Of a stretch of DNA of 64,000 nt, positions 52,629 to 61,720 are shown one piece after another. Both the position numbers and the translations under genes were made by a program. Origin of the DNA: RGEC01 sp964475595 (GTDB lineage: Bacteria > Bacteroidota > Bacteroidia > NS11-12g > UBA955); NCBI GenBank assembly GCA_964475595.1, contig CAYYXG010000002.1:62001-126000 (forward strand). The letters are read 5' to 3'. Positions within the stretch are counted from its first letter, which is position 1; the number at the start of each line of letters is the position of its first letter. A model generated the notes under the pieces. That model was not told where the DNA came from. It did not search any database and saw only the letters and a list, made by a program, of their open reading frames with translations.

Positions 52629-53609
52629 TTGCTCACCGATAGTTTTCAGCGGCCCCATCATTATCTGCGCATTTCTCTTACCGATGCCTGCAACCTGCGT
52701 TGTTTCTATTGTATGCCTGATGAAGATTCCCACTGCACGCCGCATCATCAGCTAATGCAGACTGAGGAGATTTTTGCTTTGGCAAAAACATTTGTTGGGT
52801 TGGGGGTAAATAAGATTCGTCTCACCGGTGGAGAGCCCCTTGTGCGAAAAGAGTTTCCGGAGATTCTCAAGGCATTGTCTACTTTGCCGGTGCAATTGAC
52901 CCTTACCAGCAATGGGGTTTTTCTAGACAAATACCTCAATTTGCTGAAAGAATGCGGGGTGAAAAGCATCAATATTAGTTTAGACACACTGGACAGAGAA
53001 AAATTCATTTTACTGACGAAACGAGACAATCTGGATATTGTTAAAGCCAATATCAACAAGGCGATTGAGCATGGTTTTCATGTGAAAGTGAATATGGTGG
53101 TAATGAAAGGCATCAATGATAACGAACTGTTGGATTTTGCTGAATGGAGTGTGGATTCACCGCTACATATTCGGTTTATTGAATTTATGCCTTTTGCAGG
53201 AAATCAGTGGCACCATGACAAGGTGTTTACGCGGGATCAGATGCTGCAAACACTGGCAGGAAAGTTTGATTTTATTCCGCTGGACAAAGAACCTCATGAA
53301 ACTGCCCATAAATACTTTATTAGAGGGGCAAAGGGTAGTTTTGCCGTTATCAGTACCATGAGTCATCCGTTTTGCGGGGATTGCAATCGCTTGAGATTAA
53401 CCGCAGACGGGAAAATGCGAAACTGCCTGTTTGCCACCCATGAAACTGATTTACTGACTGCCTTGCGCAGTGGTGAACCCATTGAACCCCTCATCATTGA
53501 AAACCTGAAACAAAAACAGCAAAAACTGGGAGGGCAGTTTGATGAGCATTTTGAGAAAATACAGCCCGAAACCCTGCAAAACCGCAGCATGATAGCTATT
53601 GGAGGATGA
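52629..53609 (+). CDS. moaA: GTP 3',8-cyclase (radical SAM)
   Basis: First step of molybdopterin synthesis. 326 residues from TTG 52629, the usual family length. N-terminal cluster CNLRCFYC (Cys21, 25, 28), C-terminal cluster HPFCGDCNRLRL plus NCLF, and the terminal Gly-Gly. The in-frame GTG at 52557 would overlap the mobA start and lie upstream of the promoter; TTG 52629 gives MLTDSFQRPHHYL as in homologues. 4-base overlap with moeA. Confidence 0.93.
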   Translation: MLTDSFQRPHHYLRISLTDACNLRCFYCMPDEDSHCTPHHQLMQTEEIFALAKTFVGLGVNKIRLTGGEPLVRKEFPEILKALSTLPVQLTLTSNGVFLDKYLNLLKECGVKSINISLDTLDREKFILLTKRDNLDIVKANINKAIEHGFHVKVNMVVMKGINDNELLDFAEWSVDSPLHIRFIEFMPFAGNQWHHDKVFTRDQMLQTLAGKFDFIPLDKEPHETAHKYFIRGAKGSFAVISTMSHPFCGDCNRLRLTADGKMRNCLFATHETDLLTALRSGEPIEPLIIENLKQKQQKLGGQFDEHFEKIQPETLQNRSMIAIGG

Positions 53610-54784
53610 TTACAACAGAAAAGGCCACCGAACTGCTCAGCAGCCATTCCATATCCCTGAAAAAAAAGGCAATGCCCTTGTTGGAGGCAATGGGCATGTA
53701 CATAGCCGAACCCGCATTGGCCGGGGTGGCTGTTCCACCCTTTGATAATTCGGCCATGGATGGCTATGCTTTCAGCTGGGATGATTTTAATCCCCAAAAA
53801 CCGATGAAGATAACGGGGGAAATTCCCGCCGGTGAAACAGGTGCGTTTATTTTAGAGAAAGGGTGTGCTATTCGCATTTTTACCGGCGCCATGGTTCCGC
53901 AAGGTGCCGATACCGTGGTGATGCAAGAAAAAACCCGTACAGAGCAAGGAATGGTGTGGATTGAGGACGAAAAACTGCAACAGGGCAGCAATGTGCGCAA
54001 AGCCGGTTCGCAGTCTGCCCGAGGGGATGTTTTGCTGCAATCCGGCCAAAAACTTACACCTGGCGCTATGGGACTATTGGCCTCCGCGGGCGTTTCGGAT
54101 GTTTGCGTTTGGAATATGCCCAACGTGAGCGTGGTAGTTACCGGCAACGAAATTGTGGCTCCGGGAAAGGAATTGTTGCCCGGTCAGGTATACGAATGTA
54201 ACAGTTACAGCTTGCTGAGTGCTCTATCACAGCTGAGAATCAAGGCACAACTGTTTTATGCTTCAGACACGGCGTCCGATTTAAGCCACCGGCTTGAAAC
54301 CGCCCTTGAAACCTCGGATTTGGTGTTGGTAACCGGCGGTGTTTCGGTGGGTGATTATGATCTTGTGGTTCCCACCCTTGCCGAATTGGAAGTGGAATGT
54401 GTTTTTCATAAACTCAAACAGAAGCCGGCAAAACCGTTGTACTTTGGTACAAAAGGAGAGAAACGCATTTTTGGCTTGCCCGGTAATCCGGCCTCTGTGA
54501 TCACCTGCTGGTATGCTTGGATTAGGCCATACTTACTAAATGCTGCCGAAGTATCAGATAGCAAAATTTTTCAAACAGCTATCCTTGAAAAAGATTACCA
54601 TCAAAAACCGGGTCTGACCCATTTTGTGAAAGCATTTGTTGAAAGTGGCAGGGTTCAGGTGCTTGCGGGGCAGGAGAGTTATCGCATGGATGCATTTGCC
54701 GATGCCAATTGTTTTATCAAAACCGGCGCAGATACAGAGGAATTAAAAGCGGGGGAAATGGTTCAAATCATTCTTTTTGAATAG
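53606..54784 (+). CDS. moeA: Molybdopterin molybdotransferase
   Basis: 392 residues. PPFDNSAMDGYAF (near 44-56), GAMVPQGADTVVMQE, VVVTGNEI, TGGVSVGDYD and GLPGNPASVITC mark MoeA, which inserts molybdate into adenylated molybdopterin. Overlaps moaA by 4 bases and abuts the TauE/SafE gene. Confidence 0.95.
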   Translation: MITTEKATELLSSHSISLKKKAMPLLEAMGMYIAEPALAGVAVPPFDNSAMDGYAFSWDDFNPQKPMKITGEIPAGETGAFILEKGCAIRIFTGAMVPQGADTVVMQEKTRTEQGMVWIEDEKLQQGSNVRKAGSQSARGDVLLQSGQKLTPGAMGLLASAGVSDVCVWNMPNVSVVVTGNEIVAPGKELLPGQVYECNSYSLLSALSQLRIKAQLFYASDTASDLSHRLETALETSDLVLVTGGVSVGDYDLVVPTLAELEVECVFHKLKQKPAKPLYFGTKGEKRIFGLPGNPASVITCWYAWIRPYLLNAAEVSDSKIFQTAILEKDYHQKPGLTHFVKAFVESGRVQVLAGQESYRMDAFADANCFIKTGADTEELKAGEMVQIILFE

Positions 54785-55510
54785 ATGTTATTGGACTGGA
54801 TGTACCTTGGTTTTGCTGTTGTGGCTTTTTTGTATGCCGGAGTTGGGCATGGTGGGGGTAGCGGATACTTAGCCGTAATGGCACTGTTCAGTTATAGTGT
54901 GAATTTTGCCCGTCCTGATGCACTGGTATTGAATCTGGTGGTATCCGGTGCTGCATTTTTGCAGTTTTACCGCGGTGGTTACTTTAAGATTCGTGATTTT
55001 CTGTGGCTGGCCGGATTTTCTGTTCCCATGGCGTTTTTAGGCGGACTCATGCCTATTCATGCTGAATTGTATAAAAAACTGCTGGGTGTAATGTTGTTGT
55101 CGGCGTCTATATTGATGGTTTTCAGGCCAGCGGAACCCAAAGTGGTGAAACTACTACCTGCACCAGCTGCAGCAGGCATCGGTGCAGTTATTGGATTTGT
55201 GAGCGGTTTGACCGGCATCGGTGGCGGTGTATGGCTTTCACCCATAATGTTGCTGGCCGGATGGTCGAAACAGAAAGAAACAGCGGCCCTCAGTTCGGCA
55301 TTTATCTTTGTGAATAGTGCCGGTGGTTTGATTGGAGGGCTCAAGGCTCATAAACCTTGGGATGAAAATTTGCCGTTGATGGTGTTGATTGTGATGGTTT
55401 TTGGTGCCATTGGCGCCTGGATGGGGGTGTCAAAATACCGGACTACGCAGATGAAATGGTTGCTGGCGGTAGTTTTGGGAATAGCTTCAGTAAAATTATT
55501 GTTGGTTTGA
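54785..55510 (+). CDS. TauE/SafE-family sulfite/anion exporter
   Basis: 241 residues with about eight helices. The paired glycine motifs GVGHGGGSGYLAV (near 15-27) and GLTGIGGGVWLSPIMLL (near 140-156) are the family hallmark. It starts directly after moeA. Sulfite or another anion may be exported; the place in a molybdenum cluster may suggest molybdate or sulfite handling, but that is a guess. Confidence 0.88.
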   Translation: MLLDWMYLGFAVVAFLYAGVGHGGGSGYLAVMALFSYSVNFARPDALVLNLVVSGAAFLQFYRGGYFKIRDFLWLAGFSVPMAFLGGLMPIHAELYKKLLGVMLLSASILMVFRPAEPKVVKLLPAPAAAGIGAVIGFVSGLTGIGGGVWLSPIMLLAGWSKQKETAALSSAFIFVNSAGGLIGGLKAHKPWDENLPLMVLIVMVFGAIGAWMGVSKYRTTQMKWLLAVVLGIASVKLLLV

Positions 55511-55552
55511 ATACTTGCTCCCTAATTTCAGGTTGCAAAACACGTTTTATGC

Positions 55553-56245
55553 CTAGCTATCCAGAATTTCGGGATCAAAATTCCCAAAGGAAGAAGAAAC
55601 TTCTTCTTTATATAGTAAGGGTTCCACCGCAGCATAATCCCTTACCACTTTTAGCGCCAGCAAAGCCGTTGCTATGCCCCATCCGGTTGCAACCAAATCA
55701 ATTAAAGAGGCATTGATAAAATCATTGATACTTTCCGCTTTGGTGGCTAACTGAAATGAAATTCTTCCCAAAAAATTATTAATAATCCAGCAGAACCACC
55801 AGGCCCCCAGCGCTCCCATTCCTAGGGTATGTGGACTAAATGGAGTTTTTGAATTTAACATCTGGTTGGCGGTTTGATACATCTCTTTCATAATTTGAAA
55901 AGGTCGCCACAGGTTAAGAATGGGAACAAACCATCCGCCTGCAGCCCATCCGTCGCTATATCGCATGTTTTCTTTTTGGTGTAAATTGTAATACGCCCTG
56001 CGAAACCACATAATGAAGGCTATGCCTGAACCAATCCAGGCCAAAATTTGAAAAATGCCGATTATTTGTTGCCTCAGATCATTGGATGTGGCCGCATCCA
56101 TGTCCACGCCTGAACCCATTCTCCAGCTATTCAACAGCTGATATTCAAAAATGGTGGAGACAAAACTAATTGCATACAGCAAAATAATTACCATAAGAAA
56201 AATCTGAGCGGCTTTGGCCCGCTGTTCATTGGGTCTGATTATCAT
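55553..56245 (-). CDS. DUF4328 membrane protein
   Basis: 230 residues with four to five helices. WFRRAYYNLHQKENMRYSDGWAAGGWFVPILNLWRPFQIMKEM is the family core (about residues 82-124). Function unknown. TAATATTG on the minus strand (56253-56260) may be its -7 element. Divergent from moaCB and convergent with the TauE gene. Confidence 0.85.
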   Translation of the reverse strand: MIIRPNEQRAKAAQIFLMVIILLYAISFVSTIFEYQLLNSWRMGSGVDMDAATSNDLRQQIIGIFQILAWIGSGIAFIMWFRRAYYNLHQKENMRYSDGWAAGGWFVPILNLWRPFQIMKEMYQTANQMLNSKTPFSPHTLGMGALGAWWFCWIINNFLGRISFQLATKAESINDFINASLIDLVATGWGIATALLALKVVRDYAAVEPLLYKEEVSSSFGNFDPEILDS

Positions 56246-56304
56246 ACACCGACAATATTAGGAACGATTGCACACAAACGCAAGTCTCAATCATAAAAGG
56301 CATT

Positions 56305-56312
56305 TATCTTCG
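56305..56312 (+). promoter_or_regulatory. -7-like element of moaCB (leaderless)
   Basis: TATCTTCG, one base from TAnnTTTG, ends 5 bases before ATG 56318. Confidence 0.45.
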
Positions 56313-56317
56313 CACCC

Positions 56318-57229
56318 ATGAACGACATCACCCATAAGATTACCACCTTACGTGTTGCCAAAGCAGAGGCAACCGTGAGAATGGGGCCGGAAGCCCTAAA
56401 CGCGGTTAAAAACAAGTCTGTTCCCAAGGGTGATGTGTATGAATTTTCGCGCGCTGCTGCCTTGTTGGCGGTGAAAAATACCGCGCATGTTATTCCTGAC
56501 TGTCATCCATTGCCGGTGGAGTCGTGCAAAGTTGAGTTTTCAATCAATGAAATGGGTATTCAGATACAGGTGGAAGTGAAAGCCATTTACCGCACCGGAG
56601 TGGAGGTAGAAGCCATGCATGGGGCTGCCATTGCCGCCCTCACGATGTATGACATGCTGAAACCCATTGATAAAAATGTGGAAATTGCCCACATACGTTT
56701 GCTTGCTAAAAAAGGCGGTAAATCAGACTACACCGATATCCCTAAGCGAAAAATAAACGCCACAGTAGTGGTGTGCAGCGATACCATTTCCAAAGGCAAA
56801 AAGGAGGACAAGGCCGGAAAAGCCATCATTCAGCGCCTTGAGCAATATGGGATTTCTATTGTGGAATATACTATTATCCCGGACGAACCGGAGGATATTG
56901 CCCGTAAGGCGGAGCTGGCTAGTCAAAACCGTTGTGATTTGCTCATTTACACGGGTGGTACCGGACTTTCAAAACGCGATGTTACTCCCGAAACCATTCT
57001 GCCTATGCTCGATCGTGAAGTGCCCGGAATCATGGAAGCAGCCCGTAAATACGGTCAGGAGCGTATGCCATACGCGATGGTTAGCAGGGGCGTGGCGGGC
57101 TACATAGGAAACACACTTATATTAACGCTGCCAGGAAGCACAAGAGGTGCCGAAGAGAGTATGGATGCACTCTTTCCTTATGTATTGCACCTGTTTCGTG
57201 TGGCAGACGGTGGCAGACATGATGCCTGA
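56318..57229 (+). CDS. moaC: Bifunctional MoaC/MoaB molybdenum cofactor protein
   Basis: 303 residues. 1-150: MoaC, cyclic pyranopterin monophosphate synthase (HVIPDCHPLPV, VEAMHGAAIAALTMYDMLKPIDK with catalytic Asp and Lys, KKGGKSDY). About 150-303: MoaB/MogA-type molybdopterin adenylyltransferase (TGGTGLSKRDVTPET, SRGVAGYIGNTLIL). The fusion completes the pathway: moaA, moaC, moaD, moaE, moeB, moaB, moeA and mobA are all present within 7.5 kb. Confidence 0.93.
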   Translation: MNDITHKITTLRVAKAEATVRMGPEALNAVKNKSVPKGDVYEFSRAAALLAVKNTAHVIPDCHPLPVESCKVEFSINEMGIQIQVEVKAIYRTGVEVEAMHGAAIAALTMYDMLKPIDKNVEIAHIRLLAKKGGKSDYTDIPKRKINATVVVCSDTISKGKKEDKAGKAIIQRLEQYGISIVEYTIIPDEPEDIARKAELASQNRCDLLIYTGGTGLSKRDVTPETILPMLDREVPGIMEAARKYGQERMPYAMVSRGVAGYIGNTLILTLPGSTRGAEESMDALFPYVLHLFRVADGGRHDA

Positions 57230-57232
57230 TAA

Positions 57233-57272
57233 TGACAATTTAACTGACAATTTGTCGGCAAACTGACAATTT
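57233..57272. promoter_or_regulatory. TGACAATTT repeat region upstream of groESL
   Basis: TGACAATTT occurs at 57233, 57245 and 57264; the middle copy also forms the palindrome GACAA-T-TTGTC (57246-57256). No CIRCE element (TTAGCACTC-N9-GAGTGCTAA) is seen. Candidate heat-shock regulator site. Confidence 0.4.
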
Positions 57273-57361
57273 AAACACCAATATACGAAAAAAAAGTCAT
57301 ATTTCCAAATTGGCATAAGATTGGACTAAGCAGGGCATACAACCAAAAAATATATAATTGT

Positions 57362-57637
57362 ATGTCAGTAAACGTTAAACCTCTGGCCGACAGGGTTCTG
57401 GTAGAACCTCTCGCAGCCGAACAGAAGACTGCAGGTGGTATCATTATCCCCGATACCGCGAAGGAAAAACCCCAAAAAGGCACCGTAGTTGCCGTGGGTG
57501 AAGGCAAAAAAGATGAGCCCATGACTGTGAAGGTGGGCGACACCGTTCTTTACGGCAAGTATGCCGGCACTGAAATCAACGTGGAAGGTAAAGATTACCT
57601 CATCATGCGTGAAAGTGACATTTTTGCAATTATTTAA
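57362..57637 (+). CDS. groES: Co-chaperonin GroES
   Basis: 91 residues, full length. PLADRVLVEPLAAEQKTAGGIIIPDTAKEKP holds the mobile loop (17-32); YGKYAGTEI and ends MRESDIFAII. Forms the heptameric lid of GroEL. 15 bases before groEL. Confidence 0.97.
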   Translation: MSVNVKPLADRVLVEPLAAEQKTAGGIIIPDTAKEKPQKGTVVAVGEGKKDEPMTVKVGDTVLYGKYAGTEINVEGKDYLIMRESDIFAII

Positions 57638-57652
57638 TCAATCTTACAAAAC

Positions 57653-59287
57653 ATGGCAAAGAAAATTGAATTCAATGTGACCGCCCGCGAAGGTTTGAAG
57701 CGCGGTGTGGATGCTTTGGCAAACGCAGTAAAAGTAACTTTGGGTCCCAAAGGACGCAATGTGGTTATTGACAAGAAATTCGGTGCACCCCAGATTACCA
57801 AGGATGGTGTATCGGTAGCAAAAGAAATCGAACTGAAAGATCCCGTGGAAAACATGGGTGCCCAGATGTTGAAGGAAGTGGCCAGCAAAACCGCTGACAT
57901 TGCGGGTGATGGTACTACAACCGCTACCGTTCTGGCGCAGGCCATTGTTACTGCAGGTCTGAAAAACGTAGCTGCCGGTGCCAATCCTATGGACTTGAAG
58001 CGCGGCATTGAGAAAGCCGTGAAATCTGCGGTAGATAGTTTGGACAAGATGAGTCAGGCCGTGGGCGATGACAATTCTAAAATCGAACAGGTGGCTACTA
58101 TTTCTGCCAACAACGATAACACCATCGGCAAACTCATTGCCGAAGCGATGAAGAAAGTGGGTAAAGACGGCGTAATCACCGTAGAAGAAGCCAAAGGCAC
58201 CGATACCACTGTAGAAGTGGTTGAAGGTATGCAGTTTGACCGCGGTTATTTGAGCCCTTACTTCGTAACCAACGCCGACAAAATGGAAGCCGACCTCGAG
58301 AACGCCTACATTCTGATTTACGACAAAAAGGTAAGCACCATGAAGGATTTGCTGCCCGTGTTGGAAAAAGTAGTACAAACAGGTAAACCCTTGTTGATTA
58401 TTGCCGAAGATGTAGAAGGCGAAGCACTGGCTACTTTGGTGGTAAACAAAATTCGCGGTGCCTTGAAAATCGCTGCTGTGAAAGCGCCCGGTTTCGGTGA
58501 CCGTAGAAAAGAAATGCTGCAGGATATTGCCATTCTTACCGGTGGCAGCGTAATCAGCGAAGAGCAGGGCCGCAGACTGGAAGATGCGCAACTGACTGAC
58601 CTCGGACGTGCTGAGAAAATCACCATTGACAAGGACAACACCACCATCGTTAATGGTGCCGGTGACAAATCAGGTATCGCTGCACGCGTAAACCAGATCA
58701 AAGCGCAGATTGAAACCACTACCAGCGACTACGATCGTGAGAAGTTGCAGGAGCGTCTTGCCAAACTGGCCGGTGGCGTAGCGGTGCTGTATATCGGTGC
58801 TGCAACTGAGGTGGAAATGAAAGAAAAGAAAGACCGTGTAGATGATGCCTTGCACGCAACCCGCGCTGCCGTAGAAGAAGGAATCGTCCCCGGTGGCGGT
58901 GTAAGCTTTATCCGTGCTATCAAAGCGCTGGAAGGTCTCACCGGCGATAATGAAGACGAAACTACCGGTATCGGAATCGTGCGTCGTGCCTTGGAAGAGC
59001 CCCTGCGTCAGATCATTGCCAATGCCGGCGGTGAAGGCAGCATCGTGGTGCAGAAAGTAACTGAAGGCAGTGCAGATTTTGGCTACAATGCCCGTACCGA
59101 GAAATACGAAAACCTGATTGCGGCCGGTGTTATCGACCCCAAGAAGGTAAGCCGTGTGGCTTTGGAAAATGCGGCTTCTATCGGCGGTATGATCCTGACC
59201 ACTGAGTGCGTTCTTTCTGAAATCAAGGAAGAAGAAAAACCCCATTCTCATGGCCCCGACATGGGCGGAATGGGTGGAATGATGTAA
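57653..59287 (+). CDS. groEL: Chaperonin GroEL
   Basis: 544 residues. VTLGPKGRNVVIDK (near 26-39), AGDGTTTATVLA ATP site (84-95), VEEGIVPGGG (near 404-413) and a GGMGGMM tail. ATP-driven folding chamber with GroES. Followed by a strong terminator. Confidence 0.98.
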   Translation: MAKKIEFNVTAREGLKRGVDALANAVKVTLGPKGRNVVIDKKFGAPQITKDGVSVAKEIELKDPVENMGAQMLKEVASKTADIAGDGTTTATVLAQAIVTAGLKNVAAGANPMDLKRGIEKAVKSAVDSLDKMSQAVGDDNSKIEQVATISANNDNTIGKLIAEAMKKVGKDGVITVEEAKGTDTTVEVVEGMQFDRGYLSPYFVTNADKMEADLENAYILIYDKKVSTMKDLLPVLEKVVQTGKPLLIIAEDVEGEALATLVVNKIRGALKIAAVKAPGFGDRRKEMLQDIAILTGGSVISEEQGRRLEDAQLTDLGRAEKITIDKDNTTIVNGAGDKSGIAARVNQIKAQIETTTSDYDREKLQERLAKLAGGVAVLYIGAATEVEMKEKKDRVDDALHATRAAVEEGIVPGGGVSFIRAIKALEGLTGDNEDETTGIGIVRRALEEPLRQIIANAGGEGSIVVQKVTEGSADFGYNARTEKYENLIAAGVIDPKKVSRVALENAASIGGMILTTECVLSEIKEEEKPHSHGPDMGGMGGMM

Positions 59288-59307
59288 AAATCGTAATCAT
59301 CATAGTA

Positions 59308-59339
59308 AAAAGGCCGCCTGAAAAGGCGGTCTTTTTTTA
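59308..59339 (+). terminator. Intrinsic terminator of groESL
   Basis: AAGGCCGCCT (59310-59319), GAAA tetraloop, AGGCGGTCTT (59324-59333, one G-U), then a T run. Confidence 0.9.
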
Positions 59340-59372
59340 TAAAAATTAACCTAATGTAAATATGCATCCATT

Positions 59373-59380
59373 TATCTTTG
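59373..59380 (+). promoter_or_regulatory. -7 promoter element of the T9SS gene at 59385 (leaderless)
   Basis: TATCTTTG, exact consensus, ends 4 bases before GTG 59385. Confidence 0.6.
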
Positions 59381-59384
59381 CTAT

Positions 59385-61280
59385 GTGAAGCAAGTCGTGG
59401 GCATGTTGCTTAGTCTGATTATCATTGAGACTGTTGCAGCACAACCATGTAAAAATATTAGGAATAATGCAGGTAGTTTCACCGATAAGTGCGTTAAAAT
59501 TCGCTCCATCCTGGTAGATGCCTGCGGCAATCCCGAAGGGGAAAATGAAATCGTGCTGTTTGAAACCGGTAAAAATCCGGTTTCTATGATATCCATTAGC
59601 GTGAAATGGGCCAATACCACCAATAAATGGCTGGGACTCACCCAATCGGCGGCAACATCGGCGTTGGTGTCAGATATCAACGCCACCATTACCGGCTGCG
59701 GAAAACTACTGGAGCCCTCCGGTTTTACCATACCGGCTAATAAAAAGGTCTATTTGTTTACTTCCACCAATTTTATTGTCGGTTCCAATCAGTTCACCAA
59801 CCTCTCAGATACAGCGTATGCTATATTTCAACGGGCAGGCAACACCGCAGGTCATTTTGCCAATTATTCAACGCCATCCGGTTTGCGCACCACCATTTTA
59901 TCGGTATTGGGCAATTGCAGCGATACTGCTACCTATGACAAGGTGAAAATGGTGAAACAAAATGGTGCAGTAGGCGCTCAGGACGGCGGATATGTGAGTT
60001 TTGACAGTGCAGGCAACCCAAGTTACCTCAATGACGGGTGCAATGCGCCGGTAGATCCACTCAAAGTAACTGCTGCTACCCTGAATGGCATTGAATTTTG
60101 TCCGGGAGACTCCGTGATGCTGAAAGGTACTGTTTCCGGTGGACTTTGCTATGTTTGGCGCTCAGCCACCGGGCGTTTTTCTGATACCACATCGCTTTTA
60201 CCTATTTATTATCCTGATTTTTCCAACCCTTCTTTCCCTGAACTATGGCTTTTCAATTGCAATAGCAGCGTCAAAGCCACTGTCAGTTACAATATCAAAA
60301 GCAAACAGCCGGTGTTGGCAGGAAAGGATACCTTGCTTTGTGCCGGAACTCCTGTTTCGCTGAAAATGGTATCCGGTTCGGGGCCCGTATCCTGGAGGGT
60401 GACAGGTGGTAAGGGAATGATTCAAAATGCTGCTTCATCGGCTACCAACTATATACCTTCAGCAAGCGATACGGTGGCATTTTTTATACTGCGGGCATAC
60501 AATGGATGCAGCATTTCGGAAGACACCTTTAAGGCCGTGTGGATCCAAAAAATCAAATCTGATTTTCAATTGTCGGATACTGCAATTTGTCAGCATACGG
60601 ATTCTGTTTTTTTGGTGCCTCTCAATAAGGGCGGGTTTTTTAATGGATTAACCCTTTCTGCAACGCCCGCGCACTGGCCTGCTATTCCCGGTCGCTACCG
60701 CATAGTTTACATAACCAGCAATAAGGGATGTATAGATTCTACGGTCAAATACCTGGTTGTGCACCCCATACCCGATCCGCGATTTGACTTTATACCCAAT
60801 GATACTATAAATGTAGGGGAGATAATTACGGCAATGCCTCTTCAAACCGGTGTTTACAGGCATCTTTGGTCTGAAAACGGGAATCCCGTTACATGGCCGT
60901 TTCCCACGTTTAAGGAAGGATCATTCAGGATATTGCATACCATAACGGATTCTATTACCGGTTGCAGTGATACGTTTTCATCCACCTATATAGTGCTTGC
61001 CCCTGAGGACTTCAGCATGACCAATATTTTCACGCCCAATGGCGATGGTAAGAATGATATTTTCAACTTCAGGGGCACCGGCATTACGACTTCACAACTG
61101 CGTGTTTTTAACCGTTGGGGCGAACTATTATTTGAGAGCAATGACGCCAAAATCGGCTGGAACGGCAAAACCATGCAAGGCGTGAATTGTCCGGAGGGTA
61201 CCTACTTCTGGCAAATGAGCTATATGTTGCGCAATGGTAAGGCCGGTAAACACAGCGGTTCTGTTAATTTGATCCGCTAA
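59385..61280 (+). CDS. Secreted protein with lamin-tail-like domain and T9SS type B sorting signal
   Basis: 631 residues. Signal peptide ends ETVAAQ. Residues about 25-180 (VDACGNPEGENEIVLF, AYAIFQRAGNTAGHF) resemble a lamin-tail/LTD-like beta domain of Bacteroidota surface proteins; the middle has Ig/PKD-like units; the last 85 residues (NIFTPNGDGKNDIFNF, VFNRWGELLFE, CPEGTYFW) form the CHU_C type B sorting domain for type IX export. GTG 59385 start gives a good signal peptide and a leaderless transcript. Confidence 0.88.
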   Translation: MKQVVGMLLSLIIIETVAAQPCKNIRNNAGSFTDKCVKIRSILVDACGNPEGENEIVLFETGKNPVSMISISVKWANTTNKWLGLTQSAATSALVSDINATITGCGKLLEPSGFTIPANKKVYLFTSTNFIVGSNQFTNLSDTAYAIFQRAGNTAGHFANYSTPSGLRTTILSVLGNCSDTATYDKVKMVKQNGAVGAQDGGYVSFDSAGNPSYLNDGCNAPVDPLKVTAATLNGIEFCPGDSVMLKGTVSGGLCYVWRSATGRFSDTTSLLPIYYPDFSNPSFPELWLFNCNSSVKATVSYNIKSKQPVLAGKDTLLCAGTPVSLKMVSGSGPVSWRVTGGKGMIQNAASSATNYIPSASDTVAFFILRAYNGCSISEDTFKAVWIQKIKSDFQLSDTAICQHTDSVFLVPLNKGGFFNGLTLSATPAHWPAIPGRYRIVYITSNKGCIDSTVKYLVVHPIPDPRFDFIPNDTINVGEIITAMPLQTGVYRHLWSENGNPVTWPFPTFKEGSFRILHTITDSITGCSDTFSSTYIVLAPEDFSMTNIFTPNGDGKNDIFNFRGTGITTSQLRVFNRWGELLFESNDAKIGWNGKTMQGVNCPEGTYFWQMSYMLRNGKAGKHSGSVNLIR

Positions 61281-61294
61281 CCCTATTTTGTGGC

Positions 61295-61302
61295 TATCTT
61301 CG
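61295..61302 (+). promoter_or_regulatory. -7-like element of ruvX (leaderless)
   Basis: TATCTTCG, one base from consensus, ends 4 bases before ATG 61307. Confidence 0.4.
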
Positions 61303-61306
61303 CACA

Positions 61307-61720
61307 ATGCCTCGCATACTGGCTTTTGATTATGGAATGAAAAGAACCGGCATTGCTGTGTCTGATCCATTAAAAATCATTGCCCAGCCCTTGCAAACTG
61401 TTGAAACATCTGTTTTACACATTTTCCTTAAAAATTACCTGCAAACTGAACCTGTAGAGGCATTTGTGGTTGGAATGCCAACCAATCTGAAAGGTCAAGA
61501 TACTCATGCAACCCAGCCTGTTAGGCATTTCATCGAAGCATTAAAGAACACATACCCTCAAATTCCGGTTTATACCATCGACGAGCGGTTTACCAGTTCA
61601 GAAGCCCAAAAAGCCCTGTTTAATTCTGGCTTGGGCAAACAAAAACGTAGCCAAAAAGGCCTGCTGGATAGCATGTCGGCATCTATCATTTTACAAACCT
61701 TCATGCAATCACTTTCTTGA
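61307..61720 (+). CDS. ruvX: Putative Holliday junction resolvase RuvX (YqgF)
   Basis: 137 residues, RNase H-like fold. LAFDYGMKRTGIAVSD (4-19), VVGMPTNLKGQDT, IDERFTSSEAQKAL and SMSASIIL near the end match YqgF, linked to pre-16S rRNA processing and junction resolution. TTGA overlap with the next gene. Confidence 0.93.
   Translation: MPRILAFDYGMKRTGIAVSDPLKIIAQPLQTVETSVLHIFLKNYLQTEPVEAFVVGMPTNLKGQDTHATQPVRHFIEALKNTYPQIPVYTIDERFTSSEAQKALFNSGLGKQKRSQKGLLDSMSASIILQTFMQSLS

Noticed and set aside
57230..57361. CIRCE element expected before groES
   Set aside because: No TTAGCACTC-N9-GAGTGCTAA-like inverted repeat is present; only the TGACAATTT repeats are seen.
57644..58591. 315-codon open frame on the minus strand
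   Set aside because: It is fully antisense to groEL, whose identity is certain; composition of the conserved chaperonin codons keeps this frame open.
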